From: Symbiodinium natans
Taxonomy: Eukaryota; Sar; Dinophyceae; Suessiales; Symbiodiniaceae
Reading direction: 5' to 3'
Assembly: GCA_905221605.1 (NCBI GenBank)
Contig: CAJNDS010002353.1
Span: 439,192-473,520 of the forward strand
DNA length: 34,329 bases
Below the pieces are notes generated by a model. The model had not been told where the DNA came from. It did no database searches and saw only the letters and a list, made by a program, of their open reading frames with translations. The position numbers were made by a program, and so were the translations under genes. Of the stretch, positions 17,925 through 26,933 are shown one piece after another (position 1 is the stretch's first letter; every line of letters starts with the position of its first letter).

Positions 17925-18007
17925 TGACTGAAAACTATGCTGGACACATTTTACTTGAGCCAAATCGTCAGGTCGGTAAGCACTATGTGGAGGCGATAAT
18001 TTCATCA
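17925..18007 (-). repeat. 3' LTR of the copia element
   Basis: This 83-bp copy matches 24779-24861 at 81 positions. Read on the minus strand it contains TTTGGCTCAAG, which equals the last 11 bases of the dinoflagellate spliced leader; the 5' LTR has TTTGTCTCAAG instead. Confidence 0.93.
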
Positions 18008-18018
18008 CCCCTCCTTCT
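18008..18018 (-). other. Polypurine tract of the copia element
   Basis: The minus strand reads AGAAGGAGGGG immediately before the 3' LTR, the expected position and composition for the plus-strand primer of reverse transcription. Confidence 0.75.
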
Positions 18019-18053
18019 GTACATGGCCAGCATTTGCTGGTTAGGTACAGATC

Positions 18054-18440
18054 CTACTCTACTAAGTGCTTAGCTCCTAACGCTCTGCCTTCAACGAACC
18101 TTTGGTTCATGAACGACATTAATTTCTCACAGCTTTCCCTGGTCATTGGCTTGGTCATCAAGTCGGCAATGTTGCTTTGAGTATGCACTTTATTCAGTAA
18201 TACTCTTTTGTCAGCAACCTTCTCTTGCAACCAAAGGAATCTGGTTTGCACATGTCGCTGCTTGCCGAGTCCCTTCCGGCTTGCAGTACCAATCGCTGCC
18301 GTGGAGTCTGTTCGGACTTCCAGTCGTACTGGATATCCCCAGTCTTCCAGCAACGCTTGGATAGACATTCCCAACGCACATGCCTTCGTGGCTGCGTAGT
18401 ATTCCGATTCCCCGCTGCTAACAGCAACGGTAGATTGCAT
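18054..18440 (-). pseudogene. copia RNase H domain, in a separate frame from RT
   Basis: The segment reads STVAVSSGESEYYAATKA, then EVRTDSTAAIGTASRKG and LNKVHTQSNIADLMTKP, the standard copia RNase H order. RT should run into it through SAAATCN, but RT leaves that frame near 18440, a further frameshift. It ends 47 bases before the 3' LTR. Confidence 0.85.
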
Positions 18441-19686
18441 GTTGCTGCTGCGCTTAACACAGTGTCTTCCGTTCCGAACATTCCAGCTAACCCTGTCGTA
18501 GACCGTCGGGTCAGTAGGCAGCCAGCATGATCTGAATCGCAGAAAACAGTAAGCTTCTCAGGCATCTTCTGCGCTTCGAATCTAGTCTGGACTCTTGGTC
18601 TGCCCTTTAGGTAGCGTCCCAAACGCTTCAGATCTGAAAGATCTTGGTCCGTAGGGTTCTGCATCTTTCGTGTAAGACACTTAACTGTCTCGTTCAAGTC
18701 AGCTCGGTCTTGTGCAAGGAACTGTGCCCTCATCACCAAGCTTCGGTAGAACGTTGCACGTTCCCGATTGACTGGTGGCAGGCCATTTGCTGCCAACACG
18801 TTTGTTGGTTTCTTGTTCTCGTTGGGAGTAGCAACAGCCTTGGCCGATTCCAGCCCAAGCTGTTTAACAATCATCTCTGCATGCCGTGGGTCGGCTTCAA
18901 AGGTGATCATTCCACTCTTCTTGTCCACCGTGATCAACCTATTCAACACGGCAACATGAGAGTCGTCAGACTCATCCATTCCCATGTATCCATCGGTACG
19001 AAACTCGTAACGTTTCTTGAGCACTTCCTTCATGAAGCTTTGGCCTTCATCATCCCCTAAAACGAAGAAGTCATCTCCATGCACAAGCAAGGTCAGGTCT
19101 TCCCCGCTGTGTCTGAAGACTGACGGCCATGCCTTTCCGGTGGTGAACGAATGTAAGCTTAGGAGCTCACTGTAATCGCTCTGCCACACATGGCTGGCAT
19201 CCATTGCGCCGTACATGCTCTTGAGCAATAACGCACACATTCCTGGTTCTTCGTCTCCAGGTGGTAGTGTAACGAAGATCTTTCGCTTTGCGACTCCGTA
19301 GAAGTGTGCTCGGCTTACGTCGTACAAGGCTAGCTTGAGTGGCTTGCCTCGTTTGCATTCTTTCGAGAAACCGCCAAGCTGCACAGTAGCTTGGCTGCCT
19401 CGAGTGGAGGCATTGAACTTGTGCTCTCATGCACTGGTAGTGCTCCATGTTGTTTCTTGATTTCTCGTACAACCAATCGGCTTCGATAGTTCTCTTTGAT
19501 CTGGTCTCCCTTGTTCCGGTCCACCCACTTCAACGTGATGGGCTCCTTTCCAGTTTCGTTGTAACACTCCCCGAGTGGCACCTTGGTATACACTTGGGCT
19601 TTGTGTACCCAGTCCAGTTCTTCTCTCCTCGCTTTCAGCACTTTCTCAAGTTCCAACTGAACTCCTGTTACAGAGTCGTAGACCAC
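18194..19686 (-). pseudogene. pol: copia reverse transcriptase, split by a frameshift
   Basis: Frame 19330-19686 holds the RT start (TGKEPITLKWVDRNKGD and YRSRLVVREIKK). The domain continues in frame 18194-19384 with LALYDVSRAHFYG, MYGAMDASHVWQ and the catalytic LLVHGDDFFVLG. The join lies near 19350, so a base has been gained or lost. Catalytic aspartates are kept. Copia RTs copy element RNA into DNA in the cytoplasm. Confidence 0.85.
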
Positions 19687-19689
19687 CTC

Positions 19690-20865
19690 TTAGTTTTCCG
19701 TTTCAGGAAACCATCCCTCGTAGTATTCTTCCTTGTGGTCTTCCTTTTCGTGCGGCGTCGGCCCTGCGCCGACGGCACTGACATGTTCATCGATTTCTCC
19801 ATCAGATTCCATCTGGGCCTTGAGGCCTCCCACGATGGCACTGATCTGGAGAATGCTGTGCATTTGTCGTGGTCTTCTTTCCATCGTCTTCACTGGTCGT
19901 AGTCTCTCGGCTATGTCTTTGCTGTTGGTGATCCACGTCACCGGTTTTCTTCTGTAGCCTCCTTCTTCATGTATTTTGCACTCCGTGTGTATCTTATACA
20001 CACCATCTTCCTTTAGGAATCTTTCCACTTGCTTCGATTGTTTTCGTTCTTTGGTTCCCACTTGTTCATGCAAGAAGTACTTCCCTCTTTCTTTCTGGAA
20101 GGAGTATAGCTCGACGGCTGCAGACAGCGGTTTCCTTCCATCACCTATCAAGAAGTAGGTGTTCTCACGCGTAAGTGTGGCCTGTAACGTGAGTAAGTCT
20201 TTCTCCAGGTTCCAGGCTTCGCCAGTGTCTCTTTCCCTTTCTAGTTCAAGGATGTACCCCTTGGGCAATCCGAAGAACCTTGCGGTTCCTTCTTTGTTTC
20301 GAACGGCTTCAGCGTCCGCTCTTTTCAAGCCCAATGCACTGAGGTCTCGTGCAACGGCTTGATGCTCCGGCGCAATTTGTAGGTTGCCTACCTCGTAAGC
20401 TTCGGCTACTTTCTTCAGAAGCATGTTTGTTTGCTTCGCAGTGACATCGTCCATGGTCGTTGCCCCTCCTGGGGTCGCAGGGCTCCAGAACTGTTCATGT
20501 GAAAGATTCGATCCGGGGGCGGCTGACCCCGATCCTCCTCCTATCTGCACATTAGGAGTTGGCGCTCCCTCGACCGAAACAGTCTGAGGGTCGGCGCTCT
20601 CTTCCCCTTCATGGTACAGATCATCGATCGTCGTGGAGCTTTCTCTTCGCGTGCCTCTCTTCTCGGCATCCTTCTTTCGCTTTGTTTCAGGTGTGCCCGA
20701 TACTGTACTGTCTTTTCTTTTCGGCGAACTAGGAGGTTCACCTCCAGTCGCGGTTCTTGCAGAGACTTCCATGTCTTCTGGGTCTGGTTCTCCGCTGACC
20801 TTTAATTCCTTGGCTCCTTTGGCACCCTGTGTTTTTCTCACCATCGGCCTTCCTCTTCTTCTCAT
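19690..20865 (-). CDS. copia linker between integrase and reverse transcriptase
   Basis: This 391-residue frame is acidic and basic by turns and ends GWFPETEN. It has a Ser/Thr/Pro-rich first third and a second half resembling the variable region ahead of RT in dinoflagellate copia polyproteins (EAYEVGNLQIAPEHQAVARD). There is no catalytic motif. It ends at a stop just before the RT start. Confidence 0.6.
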   Translation of the reverse strand: MRRRGRPMVRKTQGAKGAKELKVSGEPDPEDMEVSARTATGGEPPSSPKRKDSTVSGTPETKRKKDAEKRGTRRESSTTIDDLYHEGEESADPQTVSVEGAPTPNVQIGGGSGSAAPGSNLSHEQFWSPATPGGATTMDDVTAKQTNMLLKKVAEAYEVGNLQIAPEHQAVARDLSALGLKRADAEAVRNKEGTARFFGLPKGYILELERERDTGEAWNLEKDLLTLQATLTRENTYFLIGDGRKPLSAAVELYSFQKERGKYFLHEQVGTKERKQSKQVERFLKEDGVYKIHTECKIHEEGGYRRKPVTWITNSKDIAERLRPVKTMERRPRQMHSILQISAIVGGLKAQMESDGEIDEHVSAVGAGPTPHEKEDHKEEYYEGWFPETEN

Positions 20866-21387
20866 CTTCCAGCCTCAGCTGTCCTTCCTCCGTGTCCGCA
20901 ATCTTCTTTCGAATGCGTTCTCTACAATGTGGGTCATGTGTGACCGCGGAAGTCCCAACATGATTGCGTGACAACCAGGACATCCCGGAGTGAAATCGTC
21001 ACTCCCGTCCGGCTTCTTCAGGTCCTTTCTTCTCACGTAAAGATTTCTTGGTCCTGAATCTCTTGGAATCGGAGTAAGCTTTTCTTTGCTTTCGGGAAGC
21101 TTGATCACCACTGTGGTGTCCACATCTTCTTTGTCCCCTAGGTTGGGTCTCAGTTTCCACGGGGCTCCCAACAACTTGTCGAAGTTTTCTTTCTTCCATC
21201 TTTGTCCCTCGGGCATCCTCTTCACACTGGTGCCCTTGCACACACCAGTCTCTGTCACGCAGAGGACGTCTGCGTTCCTTCCATGGGTGCCCACGTATAG
21301 GCCCTCAAGCAGCTTGGTTTCCAGGTCTCCGCCCTTGCGGTAGGCTTCCAGTGGTCGAAACCACACTCTCTCTCCGAACTGGACCAT
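20738..21387 (-). pseudogene. copia integrase C-terminal-like segment, frameshifted
   Basis: The frame 20875-21387 reads RPMVQFGERVWFRPLE, then LEGLYVGTHGRNADVL, which matches the C-terminal DNA-binding part of copia integrases, followed by FTPGCPGCHAIM. The natural continuation (HCRERIRKKIADTEEG) is in the neighbouring frame 20738-20983, placing a shift near 20940. The catalytic core that should precede it is absent. Confidence 0.7.
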
Positions 21388-23194
21388 TGGCCTTTTCCAT
21401 CGTTGGTGGTGCCTTAAACGCCGCCTTTGCCTTGGCCATCGGGGGCGCCCTGGCGATCGTCGGGGGTCTTTGCGTCGGACCAGCTTTGGGCTTCACCTCG
21501 GGCTTTGTCTTTGCCCTTGGAGCCTCCTCGGCCGAAGCAGCCTGAGGAGTCTCCGTGCCCTTATGCTGTTTTGTTTCCTTCTTCGGAGCGGTCTGGAGGG
21601 TCTCTACGTTCTTCTGCTGTTGCTTTACTTCTTTCTTTGGAACGGTCTGGAGGGTCTCTACGCTCTTCTGCTGTTGCTTCCTCACCTCCTTTTGCTTCTT
21701 TCTTTGGTTGGCCTTTCTCCGTGCCAAGGCTTCCTTCGACCTTTGGGCCCCCTTCGGGTTGGTACTCTTTGAAGCCTTTGGCTTGTTCAGGAGGGCTATC
21801 TCGTCTTCTTTCAGCTCCTCCTTGAACTTTTCAAGTTCCTCTTTGGTCAGGGCCTTCCTGACTCTTTTCTTCTCTGTTGCTTTTGCTCCCTTTGCAACTT
21901 TCACACTTCCCGAGCTTTGTCCTGGAAGCAACACCTCGGTCTCGATGCCTTCTGCATCTAACTTCTCGTTGTCTGCATCTTGGTAGTCCTCGTCCTTTCT
22001 TTCGCCTCGGTTTCGAAACTCCTCCAGCCATCTTTCTTCTAGCTCCCTTTTCTTTTCAGCTCTCTCTGCTGTTGTCCTCATTCGAAAGAGAGTGGCTCGA
22101 CGCCTCTTCTTTTCTTGCATCCACGCCACTCGCCGGTGTACCCCAGCTTCCAAGGCCTTGTAGTAACGGATGTCGTGGAACGAGCTATCCGTCTGGTTGG
22201 CTTCGGTGAGCTTTGTTGGTCTGTGCTGGTCACTCGAGCGGATGTAGCCCTTAAGGTCCTTAATCCGCTCCAGCACTTTCTTCAGTTCTTCCTCGGCCTG
22301 GTCGTGGGTGTCTGGATCCTCGGCTGTCTCGGCTTGCAACTGCAGCTCGTCCCTTCGATGGCACAGTCTTCCCAACTCCAGGCTTTCCACCACACGGTGC
22401 ATCATCATTGAGCTCGATGAGCCCACGGTCCTTTGGCCTGGGAGGTTCTCAGGCTTCTTTTCCTCAGGCTCCTCTGGCTCCTCTTGCGGGCTGAGCTCCT
22501 GCGCAAGGGTGGTGGCCACATCGTCGGCCTCCTGGTCGCTGGTGCCTTCGTCGTCTCCTTCGACGCCCTTTTCTACCTCTATCAGGTCATCTTCACACTC
22601 GTAGAGGCTTTCTTCGTCTTCGCTTTTCTCCATCTTTCTTTTCTTCTCCTTAGCTTCTTTCTTTTCTCTCTTTGCAGCAAGCCTTTCCCTTATTCTTCGA
22701 ACTGAAGCTCGTGCAAAAGCACGAACGACACTATTGGCTCTTTTCTGTCGGTCGTCGCAGCTGCTGCAGGTTTCATCTAGGCCTGTGTTGCGTCGAAGCG
22801 TGTTTCTGTAAACAGCTTGTACCACGCTCCCTCTCATTCCTCGCGACGCTTCCTTTGCAGCCATTAACCTTTGGCTGTAGCTCAACGTCGGAGCTTCTCT
22901 CCAGTTTTCTTCCGCACCTTCGGCCACAAGTCTGTTGGCCCTTTTCTGCGCAAGGAGCCGGACGCTTTCAGGCACCCCTTCGAGCTTCGGTGCTACGACC
23001 GGCCCAGGGCTCGGGTTAGCCGCGGCCGAGGCAGCCGGCGGCTCACTCCGGTCCCTGGCTTCTAAGCTCTTGGCCTTTCCTGCTCCTTCCTTTCCTTTCT
23101 CTTCTCCCTTCCTGCGGCCCTTTTCTTTTCTCACAGGTGATCGGCCTCTTTCCTGCGGTGGTCTTTCTTTCGGCTTCGGGGCCATAGCGCCCAA
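21305..23194 (-). CDS. Long Lys/Glu-rich ORF where protease and integrase core are expected
   Basis: This intact 629-residue frame starts MGAMAPKPKERPPQERG. It is highly charged, with runs such as KREKKEAKEKKRKMEK, likely coiled coils, one CSSCDD motif, and C-terminal direct repeats of a QQQKxVETLQT type. I see no aspartic protease DTG/DSG, no HHCC and no DDE integrase signature. It occupies the interval between gag and the integrase C-terminal segment of a normal copia element and overlaps that segment's beginning in another frame (21305-21387). Function unknown. It is either a lineage-specific gag-pol spacer or captured sequence. Confidence 0.6.
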   Translation of the reverse strand: MGAMAPKPKERPPQERGRSPVRKEKGRRKGEEKGKEGAGKAKSLEARDRSEPPAASAAANPSPGPVVAPKLEGVPESVRLLAQKRANRLVAEGAEENWREAPTLSYSQRLMAAKEASRGMRGSVVQAVYRNTLRRNTGLDETCSSCDDRQKRANSVVRAFARASVRRIRERLAAKREKKEAKEKKRKMEKSEDEESLYECEDDLIEVEKGVEGDDEGTSDQEADDVATTLAQELSPQEEPEEPEEKKPENLPGQRTVGSSSSMMMHRVVESLELGRLCHRRDELQLQAETAEDPDTHDQAEEELKKVLERIKDLKGYIRSSDQHRPTKLTEANQTDSSFHDIRYYKALEAGVHRRVAWMQEKKRRRATLFRMRTTAERAEKKRELEERWLEEFRNRGERKDEDYQDADNEKLDAEGIETEVLLPGQSSGSVKVAKGAKATEKKRVRKALTKEELEKFKEELKEDEIALLNKPKASKSTNPKGAQRSKEALARRKANQRKKQKEVRKQQQKSVETLQTVPKKEVKQQQKNVETLQTAPKKETKQHKGTETPQAASAEEAPRAKTKPEVKPKAGPTQRPPTIARAPPMAKAKAAFKAPPTMEKANGPVRRESVVSTTGSLPQGRRPGNQAA

Positions 23195-23317
23195 GGCACG
23201 TGAGAAACTACGAGCGCTACTCTCGGCTACCCGGCTTTCCGCTGCCGAAACTGGCTGCGGACGTGCCGGCGTTACTCTCTCGCTCCCTCTCTCTCTTGGT
23301 CTCTATTCCCCGAACTC

Positions 23318-24662
23318 TTAGAGTCTCTCTCTTCTCTCTCTAGTGCCGCTAGGAGAAGGAATCAGAAGGAAGCCCGTTTCGGCTTCTGGTTCTTGCTTCG
23401 GTTCTTCTTCGTACTCTTCTTCTACTTCCTCAACATTGTTGGCTCCTTTCGGTCTCCCTTTGGCCTTTCCTTTTCCTCCTGTCTTTCCGTTTCCTCTTTT
23501 ATTCTGGTCCTTGCCTTTGTGCCAACAATCCTTGGCCCAATGTCCGGGCTTTCCGCAGATGTTGCACTACCCCTTCTTTGTTCACTGTGTTTTTGTTGCT
23601 GTCCTTGGGACCTTCTTTTCCTTTGTGCCAGCAGTCTCGTGCCCAATGACCGGGCTTTCCGCAAACGTTACATTTTCCTTTGTCTTGTCCTTTGCTTGCA
23701 TTGCCTTTCTTGCCACCTTTCCCGCCTTTCTTTCCACCCTTTCCACCTTTGTGGAAAGCACCGACGTCCATGGGATCACCGCCTGAAGGGCCGGCGTTTC
23801 CCGAACCGATCTTGAGCTTGATTCCGACTCTCGTTTCCAAGCACGATGCAATCTCTTCGTAAACATCCTCGAAGGTATCCAGTCTCTGTCTGTTCAGCTG
23901 TAGATGTTTCTCCAGCTCCACAGGACAGATGCTTTCTATGAGCGAGATCTTGATGTCGTTGGGAAGCTCGGATCTTCCACCGGCTCCTCTCCTGTCCTCA
24001 TATCTCCGAACAAGTTCCATCCACTGTTCGAGGTAGGCCGAAAGCTCTGACAGCTTCTGCCTTTCTGGTGCGAGGATGTATCTTAACAGGGAGGTCTTTC
24101 TCCCACCAGTAGCTGGGTCGTAGCGACGGGCCAGCTTTCTCCAACCTTCAAGACCGTTACCCTTCAAGATGTTCCGAAGGATAGAGAAGGGCTCACCTTC
24201 AAGCAAGTTCTGTAGCAGCGCGTACACTTGTGCGACCTTGTGTTCCAATCCTTCAACCTCTCCTTGGGCACCTCCGGGACCGAATTCAGTCCGGATCTGT
24301 GCCATGCTAACGGTGGCTTCTTGTTCTTCAGCCCAAGCAAGGGGCTTCTCTAGCTCTGGAAACACCGAGAGGATGAAGCTTTCAGTTTTCATCTTCCAGT
24401 GGAGGTAATTGCCCTCGTCACCTTTGAACTTCTCGGGCTTTGCTACGCCTCGATTGTCAATGAGGGTCATCTCTTTACCTCTGCTCCTCACAAGTTCCTC
24501 GGTCATCTTTGCCTGACCTGTAGCAATCGTTTCCACCCAGGCTGTCAAGTTGGAGCTTTGTTCTATTCTGCTCTCCAAGACGGATTCTCGCTGTCGGCTG
24601 ATGGTCAGTTCTTGTGTAAGCTCAGTCACTCTTTGCATCAATCCTTGTAACTGAGTCGTCAC
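23318..24662 (-). pseudogene. gag: copia gag with two CCHC zinc knuckles, one frameshift
   Basis: The open frame 23499-24662 (387 residues) begins MTTQLQGLMQRVTELTQ, has a UBN2-type capsid region (for example LHWKMKTESF and DVYEEIASCLE) and a first knuckle CNVCGKPGHWARDC. A second knuckle, CNICGKPGHWAKDC, lies in another frame just downstream, so one base is gained or lost near 23566-23575. In that frame translation continues through a basic then acidic tail (VEEVEEEYEEEP) to TAA at 23318-23320. The shift could in principle be programmed, but other shifts in the element favour decay. Gag would package the element's RNA in virus-like particles. Confidence 0.8.
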
Positions 24663-24766
24663 TTGTTGAAACTCTTCGGCGGTAGGGGTGGCTATCGTGA
24701 CTGCAAGGAAAACACCTTCTACAGTCCAGGGAACTGGGCTCGAGGTTCCCCTGGATGGAGCCTAAA

Positions 24767-24778
24767 GCTCCGCTACCA
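24767..24778 (-). other. Primer binding site of the copia element
   Basis: Directly after the 5' LTR the minus strand reads TGGTAGCGGAGC. It starts with the TGG complementary to a tRNA CCA end and resembles initiator-methionine primer sites used by copia elements. The exact tRNA is inference. Confidence 0.75.
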
Positions 24779-24861
24779 TGACTGAAAACTATGCTGGGCA
24801 CATTTTACTTGAGACAAATCGTCAGGTCGGTAAGCACTATGTGGAGGCGATAATTTCATCA
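24779..24861 (-). repeat. 5' LTR of the copia element
   Basis: This 83-bp copy begins TGACTGAAAACTATGCTGGG on the plus strand and ends TTTCATCA. It is upstream of gag in the element's own direction. It differs from the other LTR by G versus A in CTGGGCAC and by A versus C in GAGACAA. It is very short for an LTR. Confidence 0.93.
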
Positions 24862-24979
24862 GTTTAGGGTTTCAGGCTTGGGGTGTTGGGGCTGTTAGGG
24901 TTTGTAGGATTCAGGGTCCGGGCGATTGGGGTTCCATTTTCGGGGCGGGCCCTTGTGTCTAGAGCACCCACGAAACAGC

Positions 24980-25728
24980 TTATGATTTGGAGAGCTGCTC
25001 GTCATCATCGATGAAGATATCGCCATTCTCTACTGCAAGGCTCGAATGTCGGGGGAAAGTTGTCGGGCATAGGGTTTTCGGGTTTGTTTAAGGTGTTTTT
25101 AATTACTATTTGCTGATGAACCACCCCCAAGAAGCATTCGTCCTTATAAGCGCCATATAGGACTTGTCATTCTGTACGTTTTTGGAGGTTCTTAAGCAAA
25201 TAGTAGCTTAGGGCTTAGGGTCTAGGGTTTGTTCAGAGTTTGTTTTACATTTAGGGTTGCCGGCATGACATGTTCACATCTTGAAGTCAAGCCGGTGAGC
25301 CCCACACACCTAAAACCAGAAACCCTAAAGCCGAAAACCTAAACCCTAAACCCTAAACCCTAAACCCCAAACCCCAAGCCCTAAACCCTAAACCCAAGCC
25401 CAGAACTCTCAACCCTGAACCCCGAGTCCTTGCTCTGCAAATCTTGGCGAACCCCAATCACACCAACAACGCCTCCGAACTCTGGGGTTTAGGGTTTAGG
25501 GTCTAGGGTTTCGGGTTTAGGGTGTAGGGTGTAGGGTTTTAGGGTTTCAGGCTCTACGCTTCAAGGCCTACGGGTTAGGGTTTAGGGTAAAGGGTTTAGG
25601 GTTTAGGGCTTAGGGCTTAGGGCTTAGGGTTTAGTTTGTAAGCCCCCCACACCACCCAAACCCCCCACCTTGCTGGCACCCTTGGTCCTCAGCGCCTCGA
25701 TGCCACCAGAGATCGGCGGGAGCTCCTC
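24980..25728 (-). CDS. Unidentified gene: candidate internal and terminal exons, one PAS-like
   Basis: Three minus-strand islands look coding. 25680-25728 (or to 25669) reads EELPPISGGIEALRTKG after ACCAAG-G. 25434-25472 reads VVGVIGVRQDLQ, similar to the last strand of PAS domains (VVGVxGVGQDIT), and joins in phase to the first through a GT donor. 24980-25032 reads ENGDIFIDDDEQLSKS then TAA, apparently a C-terminus, but its acceptor is AG followed by T and the link to the PAS-like exon is uncertain. A MITE copy (25104-25205) lies between the last two. The identity is not known. Confidence 0.35.
25104..25205. mobile_element. MITE-like element, copy 2
   Basis: Left arm TACTATTTGCTGATGAACC and right arm (reverse complement) TACTATTTGCTTAAGAACC frame a core, TTCGTCCTTATAAGCGCCAT, that aligns with TTCTTCCTTACAAGGGCAAT in the copy at 12211-12316. 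So the two copies are homologous end to end. Confidence 0.8.
25322..25635. repeat. Telomeric arrays around the PAS-like exon
   Basis: CCCTAAA units (25322-25393) lie left of the exon and degenerate TTTAGGG units (25486-25635) lie right of it, the same exon-bracketing arrangement as in the PPR and M14 genes. Confidence 0.8.
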
Positions 25729-25780
25729 CTTGGTTCGGTGGCTGCTAGGATTGATCAGGCTTGGGGCTTGGGCTTAGGGT

Positions 25781-25896
<116 letters not shown>

Positions 25897-26171
25897 GCAA
25901 TTATTTAGGGTTTACAGGAGGTTTCCTTACTCGTTCTTGGCAGGGAACATGGAACTACGCACCTTCTATCTCCCCAATGTAGCCCTTTGAGGTCGTGTAG
26001 TATGCTACAGTATACCACAGGAGGTGCTTAGGAGGGTTCACTTGCTTACAGTCAGCATTCAAAAATGCTGTGAGAGAACGCTCGGCTGACCCTTGAGATT
26101 TGCGACAAATTGCGTTAGCAAGCATGCCTCTGTTGGGCTGTACACAGGTTTGCACAAGCTGGGAAGAGGGA

Positions 26172-26585
26172 TCACTCATGAGCTTCCCATACTTTCCACA
26201 CCTTGCCGGTGCCTGCATCAGCAAGACCCCAGCGAATTAGCCGGCCGACTTCTCCAATCTGTTGCAAACTATCCATGGCATGCCAAGATGCCAGAAGGCC
26301 AGAATTCGGATCAAAAATGAGTGAGTGCAAGTCTTGGTTGAACTTGTCAATGCCCGTGCTGTCTCTGATCCTGTTGAGTATTAAATCCTTGTCTGCTTCA
26401 GAGGACGCCCGCATGTTCTCAACGTCCAAGTTCTCTAATGTGCATGCACGTTGCACGATGGTCGCTTTGGACGCAAGCTTCAGTGTTTGATTCATGCACA
26501 GACGCCTGGCTTCTGCAATTTCGGCGACACACCAAGCACGACTAAACAAGTCCAGAAATAGAAATAGAATGTATGCGACGTCAAC
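26172..26585 (-). CDS. Terminal exon of a conserved dinoflagellate-type protein, FSRAWCVAEI motif
   Basis: A splice acceptor CACAG-G opens an exon of 138 codons including TGA (VDVAYILFLFLDLFSRAWCV and onward). It contains LKLASKATIVQRACTLENLD, ASSEADKDLILNRI, FNQDLHSLIFD and GEVGRLIRWGLADAG, then ends KVWKVWEAHE. I recall similar C-terminal regions as abundant in dinoflagellate predicted proteins, with an R-x-W-C-x-x-E motif reminiscent of TIR-like or signalling proteins; the biochemical role is unknown. Upstream exons are not in view because the non-LTR element starts within about 10 bases of the acceptor, so the gene is either interrupted or has that element in its intron. Confidence 0.6.
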   Translation of the reverse strand, partial: VDVAYILFLFLDLFSRAWCVAEIAEARRLCMNQTLKLASKATIVQRACTLENLDVENMRASSEADKDLILNRIRDSTGIDKFNQDLHSLIFDPNSGLLASWHAMDSLQQIGEVGRLIRWGLADAGTGKVWKVWEAHE

Positions 26586-26611
26586 CTGTGCTTATGTAGA
26601 TGCGGTTGGAC

Positions 26612-26876
26612 GCCAAGTGGTCGCCACCATGCATCCGGCGTCAGAAGAAGCAACAGCCAGAAATCTCCACGATCTCGCCCGAAAGAAATCACAACGACCT
26701 CTCCCGAAAGCCCATCCCAAAAGTGCCAAAAAGGCAATCACCGAGAAGCGGTAGGCCGCCACGTGGTCGCCACCATACATCCGGCGTCAGCAGAAGAAAG
26801 AGCCAGAAATCTCCACGATCTCGCCCGAAAGAAATCACAACGATCCCTCCCGAAAGCCCATCCCAAAGTGAGAAAA
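26612..26876 (-). repeat. 146-bp tandem duplication in the LINE 3' region
   Basis: GCCAAGTGGTCGCCACCAT at 26612 recurs as GCCACGTGGTCGCCACCAT at 26758, and the two units match through CCAGAAATCTCCACGATCTC and onward to about 26876 with a few substitutions. The second unit is truncated at its end. Confidence 0.85.
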
Positions 26877-26933
26877 TGCACTCACAACCCCACAAAAAAA
26901 AAACAGCAGGGAAAGCCCACTGATACGACAAGC

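Larger units (their letters stand above)
17925..24861 (-). mobile_element. Ty1/copia-type LTR retrotransposon, degenerate, inserted in a telomeric repeat
   Basis: The element is bounded by 83-bp direct LTRs that start TG and end CA, and by a 5-bp target-site duplication GTTTA (17920-17924 and 24862-24866). A tRNA-type primer binding site follows the 5' LTR and a purine tract precedes the 3' LTR. Coding order on the minus strand is gag with zinc knuckles, a long charged ORF, an integrase C-terminal-like segment, a linker, reverse transcriptase and RNase H, which is copia order (RT last). The two LTRs differ at 2 of 83 positions. Frameshifts lie in gag, near 20940, near 19350 and near 18440, so this copy is unlikely to be active. 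No protease (DTG/DSG) or integrase DDE core was found. Confidence 0.92.

Noticed and set aside
21351-23815. Leu/Ser/Phe-rich plus-strand frames opposite gag and the charged copia ORF
   Set aside because: They are antisense of Lys/Glu-rich codons; the hydrophobic look is a codon artefact, not membrane proteins.
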